Shown piece after piece: positions 17,828 through 27,031 of a stretch of DNA of 44,872 bases. Location: NCBI GenBank assembly GCA_944321885.1, contig CALUNB010000017.1, positions 1-44,872 on the forward strand, read 5' to 3'. A model generated the notes under the pieces. That model saw nothing but the letters and a program-made list of their open reading frames with translations. It had not been told where the DNA came from and ran no database searches. The DNA is from an uncultured Bacteroidales bacterium. Its GTDB lineage: Bacteria; Bacteroidota; Bacteroidia; Bacteroidales; P3. Position numbers and translations under genes: made by a program. How positions within the stretch are numbered: the first letter of the stretch is position 1; each line of letters opens with the position of its first letter.

Positions 17828-17902
17828 ATCTGGAATCTGGTATCCAGCATGGGCTTCAATCCCAGCTTCAGGTTTCGGTCGTGGCTTTGCATTTCCCCGG
17901 TT

Positions 17903-19468
17903 CTAACGGCAGACGAGCGGCAGCAAGATATCCCGTTCCAGGCAGGTATTGCTGATTTGGATGACCGGCGGGGTCTGGCGGCGTTTGAATACGTTTTTGT
18001 AGAACAAATCCAGGATTCTTTTCACGCTTTTCTTGTCGAGGCCTTCGGCGGCGATTTCCTTTTCGCTCCAATGCTGTTCCAAGTGCAGGCGGAGAACCTT
18101 TTCAATCGTGTCGTAATCGGGCAAGGAGTCCGAATCCTTTTGGCCAGGATGGAGTTCGGCCGAAGGGGCCTTGGTGATGCAGTTCTCCGGGATGATTTCC
18201 TTTTTCCGGTTTATGTGGCGTGCCAAATCGTACACTTGGCTTTTATAGAGGTCGCCCAAGACGGAAAGCCCCCCGCACAAATCCCCGTACAGGGTCCCGT
18301 AGCCGCATGCGGCCTCGCTTTTGTTTGAGGTGTTGAGCAGCATGGCACCCGTCTTGTTGGCTACGGCCATCAGGAGATTGCCCCGGATACGGGCTTGGAT
18401 GTTTTCCTCGGCCAAGCCGAAAGGCGTGTTCCGGAAGATGGGGTCCAATTGTTGCAGGAAGGTCTTGTACAAGGGTTCGATGGGGATGATCTCGTAGTGG
18501 ATTTGCAGGTTCTCGGCCAATTTGACGGCATCGGATACCGAATGGTCGGTCGAGAATCGGGAGGGCATCAGGAGACCGGTCACGTTCTTCCGGCCCAAGG
18601 CTTCCACGGCCAAAGGCAGGACCACCGAGGAGTCGATTCCTCCCGAAAGGCCGAGCACGGCTTTGGTAATGCCGCACTGCTTGAAATAGTCCCGGATGCC
18701 GCAGACCAAGGCATGATGGATGCAGGCGGTCATTTTCTCTTTGGTGTCGGGGACAATCGAGGCCACGGTTTTTGTATAGGTGGCCTCCGTGTCGATTTGG
18801 ACGGATCGGGCTTCAAAATAAGGACATTGGAGACGGAGCTTCCCTCGTTGGAAATAGCAGGAGGCGCCTGTCAGGACTATGCCGTTCTGGGAACCGGCTT
18901 GGTCCACGTACACCACGTTTTCCATGCCGGTTGACAGGGATTTGATGGCTTGGTACCTCCGGCATTCGGTATCCGATGAAAAAGAATTGGCATCCAAGAC
19001 GATACAAGTGTCGATGGTTTTCATCGGAGAGAGGGACCTGGCAAAGTTCGTGTTGACCAGCAACGAGAAAGTGGTGCAAAGGACCAAATTGTCTTTGAAA
19101 TTGAAAACCAGTTCCTGGATGTCGGTTTCTTCCGTCCTGAACTGGGGTATGGCGTGCTGGATGCAACCATCGAACGCGACAAGGATTGCCGGGGAAAAGG
19201 ATCCGTCCAAGGCGAAAGGCGTGTCGAAAATCAAGGCAGTGTCCGCCTGGGTGGCACGGACGAGTCCGCGCTGCTTTTTGGTCAGCAGGTCGGCGAAATC
19301 CGGGAAATCCAGCAAATCCTCAGGAGCGAAGCCGCAAAGGGCTTCGAAAGGGACGATGGCGATATCCATCCCGGCTTCGCAGGAATCTTGGTAAAATTTG
19401 GAAATCCGCTTTGCATTTTCCTCGATATGGCTTGGCGTGAAGTTGTCTTGCAGAAATGCGATTTTCAT
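17903..19468 (-). CDS. nadE: NAD synthetase, glutamine-type, with degenerate glutaminase domain
   Basis: Final step of NAD biosynthesis: amidation of deamido-NAD. The 521-residue protein has the two-domain layout of glutamine-dependent NadE. The synthetase domain is intact, with the ATP loop LSGGIDSSVVLPLA near residues 272-285 and later NTSNKSE and YGDLCGG. The N-terminal CN-hydrolase domain is recognisable but unusual: the usual catalytic Glu (SELxxxGYPPxDL in relatives) is shifted (FEALCGFAPEDL, Glu 42), the catalytic Lys in the LLPTYxVFDE-type block is absent (QHAIPQFRTEE instead), and the nucleophile block ICEDIW reads LCTTFS with Cys 131. This suggests loss or change of glutaminase activity, so free ammonia may be used. 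It converges on recQ and follows the beta-barrel gene after a 130-base gap. Confidence 0.9.
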   Translation of the reverse strand: MKIAFLQDNFTPSHIEENAKRISKFYQDSCEAGMDIAIVPFEALCGFAPEDLLDFPDFADLLTKKQRGLVRATQADTALIFDTPFALDGSFSPAILVAFDGCIQHAIPQFRTEETDIQELVFNFKDNLVLCTTFSLLVNTNFARSLSPMKTIDTCIVLDANSFSSDTECRRYQAIKSLSTGMENVVYVDQAGSQNGIVLTGASCYFQRGKLRLQCPYFEARSVQIDTEATYTKTVASIVPDTKEKMTACIHHALVCGIRDYFKQCGITKAVLGLSGGIDSSVVLPLAVEALGRKNVTGLLMPSRFSTDHSVSDAVKLAENLQIHYEIIPIEPLYKTFLQQLDPIFRNTPFGLAEENIQARIRGNLLMAVANKTGAMLLNTSNKSEAACGYGTLYGDLCGGLSVLGDLYKSQVYDLARHINRKKEIIPENCITKAPSAELHPGQKDSDSLPDYDTIEKVLRLHLEQHWSEKEIAAEGLDKKSVKRILDLFYKNVFKRRQTPPVIQISNTCLERDILLPLVCR

Positions 19469-19598
19469 GGTTTGTCTCTTTTATGATGTTTTATCCCGGC
19501 GAAGTCATTGGAAATCCGGTTCCATGTAGGATAAAGGCTTGCCAGGCGGATGGTCCAGGTGGTAAAATCCCCTTGCCGGATCAAGGATTTCGAGGGTA

Positions 19599-20507
19599 TC
19601 AAAACATGATACCCACTACCAAGCCGATTTGCTGGTTGTTGAAATCCGGCCACTCGTTGTCGGCGTTTTCCTTGAGCGGGCGGATGAAACCGTAATGGTA
19701 TTCTATACCGACCAGCAAGTTCAAGTGTCGTCCGAACTGGTAGTTGACCCCGATTTGCCCTACGGCGGACAGGTTGGCCAATTTACGGTTTTCCTTGATT
19801 TTTCGAGGAGCGGTGATAAAGTCGCCTGTCGCGGAAATAGGGTCGGAGATGCTCAAATCCGTGTATTTGTCCGTATAGGCGTAGCGGACCCCGAAACCCA
19901 GGTTGGCTCCTGCGGAAAAAAACATCGAAGCCCGGCTTTCGGAAAAATTCCGTGTCTGGATTTTGACCCGGACGGGGATTTCCAGATAGGAAAACGAAAA
20001 AGACCGTTTGAAATCGTATTCGCCGTTGATAGCCGAGATTTTCCCACCCCAAGTATTATAAGCTACCCCTACGCCGAGATAGAAACGCCGGAAAAGCCGC
20101 ATGTCGAGCATGACGGTCGGCGTGGCCGAAAAGTTGGAACCGGTACGCTCGTAACGCCGGTCTCCGGCATCGTTCTTGTCGACCGAGCTGAGCCAGTTGA
20201 GGGTGGGTGTGACGTAGATGCCCACATGCAGGAATCCTTCGTTGGTGGAGCGGCCTCCGCCACGGGAAGACGCGGATGTTTTGGAAGAGGCACCGTTTGC
20301 CGCCTTGTTCACCGAAGCGGCCGTCTTTTCATGACGGTTTTGGCTTTGCGAGGGCGAAACAGCGGCCACAGGAGAAGGCATGTCGTCCAGATTCCCTTCT
20401 CCGGCAAGGACCCATGCCGGACTGTCTATGAATTTCGAATTGCTGCTTTGGGCCAAAAGGCAGGTGCCGAAGAGCAAGGCCAGGATGAGTGTGAGGGCGC
20501 GGTTCAT
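19599..20507 (-). CDS. PorT-like outer-membrane beta-barrel protein
   Basis: A 302-residue protein with a signal peptide (MNRALTLILALLFGTCLLAQ), a low-complexity Ser/Ala/Lys-rich linker (about residues 45-90), and a C-terminal eight-strand-like beta-barrel of the OMP_b-brl_2 type: GIYVTPTLNWLSSV, then FYLGVGVAYNTWGG, FSYLEIPVRVKI and a final strand GLVVGIMF ending in Phe. The EIPVRVKI block is characteristic of PorT-like barrels. The start at 20507 begins at the signal peptide. A perfect -7 box lies about 150 bases upstream and is back-to-back with the gldB-like gene. The function is not known; the linker suggests the barrel is tethered to or interacts with peptidoglycan or another periplasmic partner. 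Confidence 0.8.
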   Translation of the reverse strand: MNRALTLILALLFGTCLLAQSSNSKFIDSPAWVLAGEGNLDDMPSPVAAVSPSQSQNRHEKTAASVNKAANGASSKTSASSRGGGRSTNEGFLHVGIYVTPTLNWLSSVDKNDAGDRRYERTGSNFSATPTVMLDMRLFRRFYLGVGVAYNTWGGKISAINGEYDFKRSFSFSYLEIPVRVKIQTRNFSESRASMFFSAGANLGFGVRYAYTDKYTDLSISDPISATGDFITAPRKIKENRKLANLSAVGQIGVNYQFGRHLNLLVGIEYHYGFIRPLKENADNEWPDFNNQQIGLVVGIMF

Positions 20508-20651
20508 AATGCTATTTTTTCTATTTTTGGACAGTGGAAAAGAGAAGCTGCGGACGGAGGGGGACTGTTGCCTTGAGAAACTTGGAAAAGCCGGGAACAG
20601 CCCCGGCGGCGCAAACAGAACCTTGTGCAACAGGGTCCGGATACTCTTTTG

Positions 20652-20659
20652 CAAAAGTA
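20652..20659 (-). promoter_or_regulatory. -7 box TACTTTTG for beta-barrel gene
   Basis: A perfect TAnnTTTG box on the minus strand, about 145 bases before the ATG at 20507, in the divergent region shared with the GldB-like gene. Confidence 0.5.
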
Positions 20660-20756
20660 CTCAAAACATTAGCGTGGAACGGAAGCTTTTTTTCAAAGTA
20701 ATCCACAAGGCATGTGTGAGAACTTTTTTGTTTATCTTGTTGAATTTTATATAAAT

Positions 20757-21743
20757 ATGAATTTTTTAAACCGAAAAGGGAAAAAACTCGGCTTCCTTTG
20801 CATCGTGGTTTCGGGCTTTGGAATCCTCTCCGCCTGCCGTGACAAGGGGGAAAAGCTTGAACCGGTGGCCATTGGCCGCTACGACAAAGCCTTGATGGAA
20901 ATGGATACGAGCCGGATACAGGAGGATTTGGAACGCATGGCATCGGCTTTTCCTCTGTATTTCGAAGGTGCCGACTTAAGGGACACCTTCAATATTTTAC
21001 GGATAAAGGCTTTCGTCCGCGACCCGGTGGTCCGTCAACTTTATGGGCGGGTGGAGGAAACTTACGGGCAGGACCTGGAGGCCTTGGAGCAGGATTTGGG
21101 TGCCTTGTTCGGGCGGATGAAGAAGCTTTTCCCCGGCTTCCGCAATCCGGATGTCTATACCTATGTTTCTTATTTGGATTTTGAAAACCGGGTTTTGTAT
21201 ATGGATTCGGTGCTCTCTATCGCCATCGATGTCTATGCCGATGGAAACCAGGCCTTGTTTGACGAGATGGGTATTCCCCGTTACCTGAGCCGCCGTTTGA
21301 ATCCGGATTACTTGCTGCCCGATGTGGCACGGTCGATGGCTTTGGCTTGGGTTCCTGCCCGGGAAGCACATGATTTGCTGGACTACATCGTGCAGGAGGG
21401 GAAAATCATGTATGTGGTAAACCGTCTTTTACCTGATATTCCAGCATCTGTCTTGCTGGGTTACACGGACGAACAGATGGCTTGGTGCAAAGAACACGAA
21501 GGGGATGTTTGGCATTATCTGGTCCAGCAGGATTTGCTGTTTGAGACCAATCCTTTCCAGTTCCGTTATTTTGTCAACGAAGGCCCGTTCAATCCCTTGT
21601 TGCCGGGAGCTCCGGCCCGTTTGGCCCAGTTCACGGGTTGGAGGATGGTGGAATCCTATATGAAAAGGAACGGAAAGGACCAGGATGCCTTGTGGCGTGC
21701 CGGTGCCCGGGAGGTCTTGCAAGTTTCGGCCTACAAACCATGA
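20757..21743 (+). CDS. GldB-like lipoprotein
   Basis: A 328-residue lipoprotein with lipobox ILSAC (Cys 27). The body resembles GldB: a helical N-terminal region (YDKALMEMD..RIQEDLERM), the block FPGFRNPDVYTYVSYLDFENRVLY, then YLGGD-like positions with LSIAIDVYADGN and YLSRRLNPDYLLPDVARSMA. GldB was named from gliding motility in Flavobacterium; homologues in non-motile Bacteroidales have an unknown, possibly cell-envelope, role. The ATG at 20757 was chosen because it begins the signal peptide. The stop codon overlaps the start of prmC (ATGA), implying translational coupling. Confidence 0.75.
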   Translation: MNFLNRKGKKLGFLCIVVSGFGILSACRDKGEKLEPVAIGRYDKALMEMDTSRIQEDLERMASAFPLYFEGADLRDTFNILRIKAFVRDPVVRQLYGRVEETYGQDLEALEQDLGALFGRMKKLFPGFRNPDVYTYVSYLDFENRVLYMDSVLSIAIDVYADGNQALFDEMGIPRYLSRRLNPDYLLPDVARSMALAWVPAREAHDLLDYIVQEGKIMYVVNRLLPDIPASVLLGYTDEQMAWCKEHEGDVWHYLVQQDLLFETNPFQFRYFVNEGPFNPLLPGAPARLAQFTGWRMVESYMKRNGKDQDALWRAGAREVLQVSAYKP

Positions 21744-22678
21744 AAACGGACGAGAAGGAAGAGGGAATGGAAAAGGGAAGTTTCCGCCAATGGCGGGAGA
21801 TGTACCGCCGGGGATTGGCATCCCTTTACGAGGAGGCCGAGGCGGATTCCTTGTACTATTGGGTATTGGAGGAATTGTTTTCGATGTCGAGGGTGGAAGC
21901 CGTGGCGGCTTTGTCCCGGGAGCCGGATCCGGAAGGGGCCGGACGTTTGGCGGCTGTGCTGGCGCGTTTACAAACGGGCGAACCGGTCCAGTACATATTC
22001 GGGCGGTCCTATTTCGCCGGCTTGGCCTTGGAGGTGGGACCCGGGGTATTGATTCCCCGGCCCGAGACAGAGGAACTTTACCAATGGGCCTGCGAGACGA
22101 TGGACGAGTTTGCGGGGACGGGTAGTGGTCCGACAAAGGGGAAAGGCCTCCGGATCCTGGATTTTTGTACGGGTAGCGGGGCTTTGGCAGTGGCTTTGGC
22201 GCTGGCTTTCCCCGGGGCGGAGGTCTTTGCCTGCGACATTTCACCGGAAGCCTTGGCGGTGGCTCATAGGAATGCCCGGAAGCATGGAACGGATGTCCGT
22301 TTTTTCAGGCAAGATGTGTTGCGGGAAGATTTGCCGGAAAACGTGGCCTCGGCGCCTTTCCACTTGATGTTGGCCAATCCTCCCTATGTCCTGCCTTCCG
22401 AGAAGGCCCGGATGCGGTCCAACGTGTTGGACTACGAGCCTCCTTTGGCCTTGTTCGTGGATCGGGCTTCGCCTTTGCAGTTTTACGAAGCCATTGCCCG
22501 TCTGGCTGCTTCCCATCTGGAAAAGGGAGGTTTCCTGCTGGAAGAAATCAACGAAGCCTTACCCGAAGAGAACTGTCGGCTTTTGTCGGAGGCCGGATTC
22601 AGGGATGTGGAAGTCCGTCGGGATATCCGGGGCAAATTCCGGATGTTGCGGGGCCGAAGGGCCGGAACGCCCTCTTGA
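21740..22678 (+). CDS. prmC: Release factor glutamine methyltransferase PrmC
   Basis: S-adenosylmethionine-dependent enzyme that methylates the GGQ glutamine of peptide release factors. The 312-residue protein has an N-terminal helical recognition domain (residues 1-100), PVQYIFGRSYFAGL and IPRPETEEL, the SAM motif LDFCTGSGALAVALA (Cys in place of the more usual Gly or Leu), the acidic ACDISPEAL strand, and the catalytic NPPY motif within LANPPYVL. The C-terminal part is typical (LLEEINEAL). The ATG at 21740 overlaps the stop codon of the GldB-like gene; an internal ATG at 21767 is possible. It is the last gene before the phosphate locus, with a 228-base gap containing that locus's control region. 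Confidence 0.92.
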   Translation: MKTDEKEEGMEKGSFRQWREMYRRGLASLYEEAEADSLYYWVLEELFSMSRVEAVAALSREPDPEGAGRLAAVLARLQTGEPVQYIFGRSYFAGLALEVGPGVLIPRPETEELYQWACETMDEFAGTGSGPTKGKGLRILDFCTGSGALAVALALAFPGAEVFACDISPEALAVAHRNARKHGTDVRFFRQDVLREDLPENVASAPFHLMLANPPYVLPSEKARMRSNVLDYEPPLALFVDRASPLQFYEAIARLAASHLEKGGFLLEEINEALPEENCRLLSEAGFRDVEVRRDIRGKFRMLRGRRAGTPS

Positions 22679-22803
22679 GGAGCCCTTCGCTTTCCGGATG
22701 CGTATCCTTGTACCCTTGGGTTTCGATGCCCTGGATTGTCCCGGAACAGGGTGTTATCTTTTTGTTACAAGAAAGGCGATTGTAAACCAGGAGCTTCCGG
22801 AAG

Positions 22804-22836
22804 TTTAACAAAAACGAAACAAAAATGTAATAACCA
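22804..22836 (+). promoter_or_regulatory. Candidate PhoB box: three 11-base repeats upstream of pstS
   Basis: Three consecutive 11-base units lie here: TTTAACA-AAAA, CGAAACA-AAAA and TGTAATA-ACCA. The layout of a 7-base core plus a 4-base A/T spacer is that of Pho boxes bound by PhoB/PhoP-type OmpR-family dimers. The array ends 16 bases before the -7 box at 22853, so it takes the place of a -33 element, as expected for an activated promoter. A PhoB-like regulator is encoded in the same locus. Confidence 0.6.
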
Positions 22837-22852
22837 AGAAGGAAATCGGAAA

Positions 22853-22860
22853 TACTTTTG
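22853..22860 (+). promoter_or_regulatory. -7 box TACTTTTG for pst operon
   Basis: A perfect TAnnTTTG box 46 bases before the pstS ATG. No -33 TTG is seen; the 11-base repeats occupy that position. Confidence 0.65.
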
Positions 22861-22906
22861 CGGCGTATTCCTTTGACCTATACGGATACCTTAAAAACAA
22901 AATATC

Positions 22907-23956
22907 ATGAAAAAGATTTTCAGGAGCGCCGTTTGCCTTTTGGCCGGGCTTTCCATGCTTTCGTTGGTTTCCTGCGGGAAAAAAGATGCTTCCGGTTTGG
23001 TGGGAGCCGGGGCGACCTTCCCCTTGCCCTATTACAATATGGCCTTCGACACCTACAAGACCGAAACCGGGGTTTCGGTAAATTACGGTCCCCAGGGAAG
23101 CGGGGCGGGAATCCGCAGCTTGTCCGACCGTCTGGTGGATTTTGCCGGAAGCGATGCTTTCTTGAACGAAGATGAAATGAAGGCTTTACCCGAAGTCATC
23201 CATGTGCCTACCTGTTTGGGAGCCGCTGTTTTGGCTTATAATCTTCCCGGAGTTGAAAACCTGCAGCTCACACCGGCTTTGTTGAGCGATATTTATATGG
23301 GGAAAGTGACCCGTTGGTCCGACCCGGCCATCGCTGCTGTCAATCCCGGAACGGCATTGCCGGACATCGCCATCTATCCGGTTTATCGTTCGGACGGTAG
23401 CGGGACTACCTATGTGTTCAGTTATTACCTCTCGCAAGTGAGCGAAGATTGGGCCAAGACCGTGGGAGCCGGCAAATCGTTGAAATGGCCCGTGGGGATG
23501 GCGGCAAAAGGGAATCCCGGCGTGGCGGGTAATGTGAAACAGACCGAAGGAGCCATCGGCTACATCGGTTCCGAATACGCTTTTTCTGCCAAATTACCCA
23601 TGGCCAAGATGCAGAATGCCGCCGGGAACTTCGTGCTGCCGGGTACCGAAAGCATTTCAGCTGCCGCCACGGGCGATATTCCTGACGATACCCGGGTGAT
23701 GATTACCAACTCGGCTGCTGCCGATGCCTATCCGATCAGTTGTTTGACGTGGATTCTGGCTTACCGCGAACAATCCTATGACGACAGGACCATCGAACAG
23801 GCTCGTGCTTTGCAGGATTTCTTGTATTGGATGATCGGGGAGGAAGCCCAGGGTATGACGGTGAAAGTACATTATGCGCCTCTTTCCGCCGATATGGCCG
23901 CCAAAGCCAAGCAACAGATTGCTTCGATGACGTTTGGCGGGCAACCGATTCAATAG
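22907..23956 (+). CDS. pstS: Phosphate ABC transporter substrate-binding lipoprotein PstS
   Basis: Periplasmic phosphate-binding lipoprotein of 349 residues; lipobox LVSC at Cys 23. The family phosphate-ligand blocks are present: GAGATFPLPYY at the start of the mature protein, YGPQGSGAGIRSL, DFAGSDAFL and RSDGSGTTYVFSYYLS. The first gene of the pst operon, behind a PhoB-like repeat array and a -7 box. It is followed by a long stem-loop before pstC, which would favour higher PstS than membrane-subunit levels. Confidence 0.96.
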   Translation: MKKIFRSAVCLLAGLSMLSLVSCGKKDASGLVGAGATFPLPYYNMAFDTYKTETGVSVNYGPQGSGAGIRSLSDRLVDFAGSDAFLNEDEMKALPEVIHVPTCLGAAVLAYNLPGVENLQLTPALLSDIYMGKVTRWSDPAIAAVNPGTALPDIAIYPVYRSDGSGTTYVFSYYLSQVSEDWAKTVGAGKSLKWPVGMAAKGNPGVAGNVKQTEGAIGYIGSEYAFSAKLPMAKMQNAAGNFVLPGTESISAAATGDIPDDTRVMITNSAAADAYPISCLTWILAYREQSYDDRTIEQARALQDFLYWMIGEEAQGMTVKVHYAPLSADMAAKAKQQIASMTFGGQPIQ

Positions 23957-23970
23957 CCTGTTTGCAGAAG

Positions 23971-24026
23971 GCGGTGTGTGAAATGGGCAATCTGCGCCTT
24001 GCGTTTTACCCATTCTGGCACACCGC
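23971..24026 (+). promoter_or_regulatory. Intercistronic stem-loop between pstS and pstC
   Basis: GCGGTGTG (23971-23978) plus AATGGG (23982-23987) pair with CCCATT (24009-24014) plus CACACCGC (24019-24026), with a small internal loop and a 21-base apical loop. There is no T-run, so this is more likely an mRNA-stabilising or partially attenuating structure than a full terminator. Confidence 0.65.
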
Positions 24027-24091
24027 TAAAGACGTCAGCAAAAGTTTTATCCTGACACAGCTTCCTTCCTGGGTTTTCATAGGAAAAAATC

Positions 24092-24949
24092 ATGAAAGAC
24101 AAAATATTCAAAGGTTTGTTGTACGGGGCCTGCATGCTGGTCCTCTTGCTTTGCGCCGCGATGGTCTATTCGTTGGTATCCGGTTCGTGGCAGGCGTTCC
24201 GGGAATTCGGTTTCTTCCGTTTCCTGGTTTCCACCGAATGGGATCCCACGGTGGGAAAAGAACAGTACGGGGCATGGACTTTCGTGACAGGGACGTTGTA
24301 CACGGCTTTTTTGGCCTTGTTGTTCTGTATCCCGTTTTCCTTGCCGGTGGCGCTTTTCACGGGAGAATATTTCAAAAAGACCAAGATTGCTTCGGTCGTA
24401 GGGAGTATCGTTGACTTGTTGGCGGGGATTCCTTCCATCGTGTACGGTTTGTGGGGCTTTTACACGCTTTGTCCCTTGATGAAATCCTGGGGGCTTTCCG
24501 ACCAAGGGTTCGGGGTCTTGACCTCTTCTTTGGTACTGGCAATCATGATTATCCCCTATGCTTCTTCCTTGAGTTCGGAATTCATCAGTATGGTTCCCAA
24601 TGAGTTGAAGGAGGGTGCTTATAGCTTGGGGGCGACCCGTCTGGAAGTTATCCGGACGGTGGTCTTCCCGGTGGCCGGTTCGGGGATTTTTGCCGGTTAC
24701 ATCCTGGCTTTGGGCCGGGCCTTGGGGGAAACCATGGCGGTGACCATGTTGATTGGGAACACGATCCAGATACCCCATTCGTTGGGGGATACGGGCAATA
24801 CCATGGCCAGTGTGATTGCCAACCAGTTCGGGGAGGCTTCGGGATTGAAGTTGAGTTCCTTGATTGCCATCGGCTTGTTGCTTTTCATTATCACGGCTGT
24901 GATAAACTTTTTAGGTAAGTTGATTATCAACCGTCAAAAAGGAAAATAA
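24092..24949 (+). CDS. pstC: Phosphate ABC transporter permease PstC
   Basis: Inner-membrane permease of 285 residues with about six transmembrane segments. It shows the binding-protein-dependent transport signature: EGAYSLGATRLEVIRTVVFP with the EAA-loop (EGAYSLGATR), and the characteristic GIPSIVYGLWGFY and GRALGETMAVTMLIGN blocks. Together with PstA it forms the channel energised by PstB. It begins 135 bases after pstS and ends 1 base before pstA, so translation is likely coupled to pstA. Confidence 0.95.
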   Translation: MKDKIFKGLLYGACMLVLLLCAAMVYSLVSGSWQAFREFGFFRFLVSTEWDPTVGKEQYGAWTFVTGTLYTAFLALLFCIPFSLPVALFTGEYFKKTKIASVVGSIVDLLAGIPSIVYGLWGFYTLCPLMKSWGLSDQGFGVLTSSLVLAIMIIPYASSLSSEFISMVPNELKEGAYSLGATRLEVIRTVVFPVAGSGIFAGYILALGRALGETMAVTMLIGNTIQIPHSLGDTGNTMASVIANQFGEASGLKLSSLIAIGLLLFIITAVINFLGKLIINRQKGK

Positions 24950-24950
24950 G

Positions 24951-25817
24951 ATGGAAATGGGTGTCAAGAAATCGCGTTGGATCAAGGACCGGCTCTTTTT
25001 CGGGGGCGTTTGCCTTTTTTCCGGTCTCACAGCCATTCCTTTGGTGTTGATTATCTGGGAAGTCTTGAAAAAGGGTTACCGGCAGTTGAACTGGAGCTTC
25101 TTTACCGAGGCGGCTCCTAACAGTTTGGAAGCCATGATGGCGGTCAATTCGGGGGATTTGATTCCCGGCGGGGTCGCCAACGGCTTGGTCGGCTCCTTGC
25201 TGATGGTGCTTTTGGCCATCATCATTGCCGTGCCGGTCGGTATCTTTGCCGGTATCCGGCTTTCCGAGCATCCCGAATCCCGTTTTTCGGGCGTGGTCCG
25301 TTCGGTGGCCGAGTTGTTGCAGGGAACGCCTTCCATCGTGGTGGGGCTTATCATTTACGGCTGGGTGGTGAAGCCCTTGGGGTCCTATTCGGGTTTCGCG
25401 GGGGGGATTTCCTTGGCGATGTTGATGCTGCCGTTGATTATCCGCTCCACGGAGGAAACCTTGAAAATGTTGCCCGGTTCGTTGAAGGAAGCCGGATTGG
25501 CTTTGGGGGCGTCGTATTCCACGGTCATCGTCCGGGTTCTGCTGCCTTCGGCTTTCGGCGGTCTTTTCACGGGAATCCTTTTGGCCGTGTCGCGAGTCTT
25601 GGGCGAAACGGCGCCTTTGATGTTGACTGCCTTGGGGGCGACGGCCATTGAATGGAATATTTTCGAACCCATGTCGGCCTTGCCTTTGCAGATTTGGGAA
25701 TTTTACAACGACCCGAATTTGGCGGGTTTGATTTGGAGTACTTCTCTGTTCTTGTTGCTGTTGATTTTGGTGTTAAATTTGACGGCGAAGAGGATAGCAC
25801 GCAAATGGAAGATTTAA
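24951..25817 (+). CDS. pstA: Phosphate ABC transporter permease PstA
   Basis: Second permease subunit, 288 residues with six predicted membrane helices. Typical blocks: SVAELLQGTPSIVVGLIIYG, LPLIIRSTEETLKMLPGSLKEAGLALGAS with the EAA loop, and SRVLGETAPLMLTALGA. It starts 1 base after the pstC stop codon. A 259-base spacer, unusually long for a pst operon, separates it from pstB. Confidence 0.95.
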   Translation: MEMGVKKSRWIKDRLFFGGVCLFSGLTAIPLVLIIWEVLKKGYRQLNWSFFTEAAPNSLEAMMAVNSGDLIPGGVANGLVGSLLMVLLAIIIAVPVGIFAGIRLSEHPESRFSGVVRSVAELLQGTPSIVVGLIIYGWVVKPLGSYSGFAGGISLAMLMLPLIIRSTEETLKMLPGSLKEAGLALGASYSTVIVRVLLPSAFGGLFTGILLAVSRVLGETAPLMLTALGATAIEWNIFEPMSALPLQIWEFYNDPNLAGLIWSTSLFLLLLILVLNLTAKRIARKWKI

Positions 25818-26076
25818 CGTTCTTTTTCTTTCGCTTCCCCGAAAGAAAAAGGACCAAAAAGAAAATTTGCATCCCGGAAGCCCTCTATAAACCCAAGACT
25901 TGTACTCCCCAGGACTTGGGAACGAGGAATGTTGGCTCCCCGGAAAATTGTTTTGGAATCCGGGCTGGACTCCAGGACGGAAGCGATATTGTTTGTCGGG
26001 CTTCCAAGACCATCGTGTGGAATCCGGGTGGGGCAGGCAAGGATGTCGGTTCCCCCGGAATGAAAAAAGGAATATT
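25818..26076. other. Long pstA-pstB spacer with palindrome and direct repeats
   Basis: No gene is seen. Near the start, 25823-25833 and 25840-25850 form a perfect 11-bp hairpin (TTTTTCTTTCG with CGAAAGAAAAA, 6-base loop), a type of extragenic palindrome common in Bacteroidota. Two exact copies of TGGAATCCGGG lie at 25954-25964 and 26018-26028, 64 bases apart, each in a GC-rich context. A weaker CCCGGA/TCCGGG stem includes the first copy. Confidence 0.5.
25823..25850. repeat. Extragenic palindrome after pstA
   Basis: A perfect 11-bp inverted repeat with a 6-base loop starts 5 bases after the pstA stop codon. There is no T-run on the plus strand beyond it, so it could modulate pstB expression by mRNA structure rather than act as a terminator. 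Confidence 0.6.
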
Positions 26077-26868
<792 letters not shown>

Positions 26869-26992
26869 TGCCACCGTTTGGGAATGGGATATCCGGCCTC
26901 TGGAAAATGGCTTCACAGGAAAAGTGGTTCCCCTTGGGATTCCGGGCTTGCGAAAGCTTTTGAAACGTTTCCGGATGGGCATTCAAGAACCT

Positions 26993-27015
26993 GTCCGAGG
27001 GCGATTGCCCCGGAC
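26993..27015 (+). promoter_or_regulatory. Hairpin upstream of phoU start
   Basis: GTCCG-A-GGGC (26993-27002) pairs with GCCC-CGGAC (27007-27015) around a 4-base loop; the only flaw is one bulged A. It ends 16 bases before the phoU ATG, directly before a purine-rich stretch, so it could affect translation initiation. Confidence 0.5.
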
Positions 27016-27031
27016 GAAAAAAGAAAAAGAT

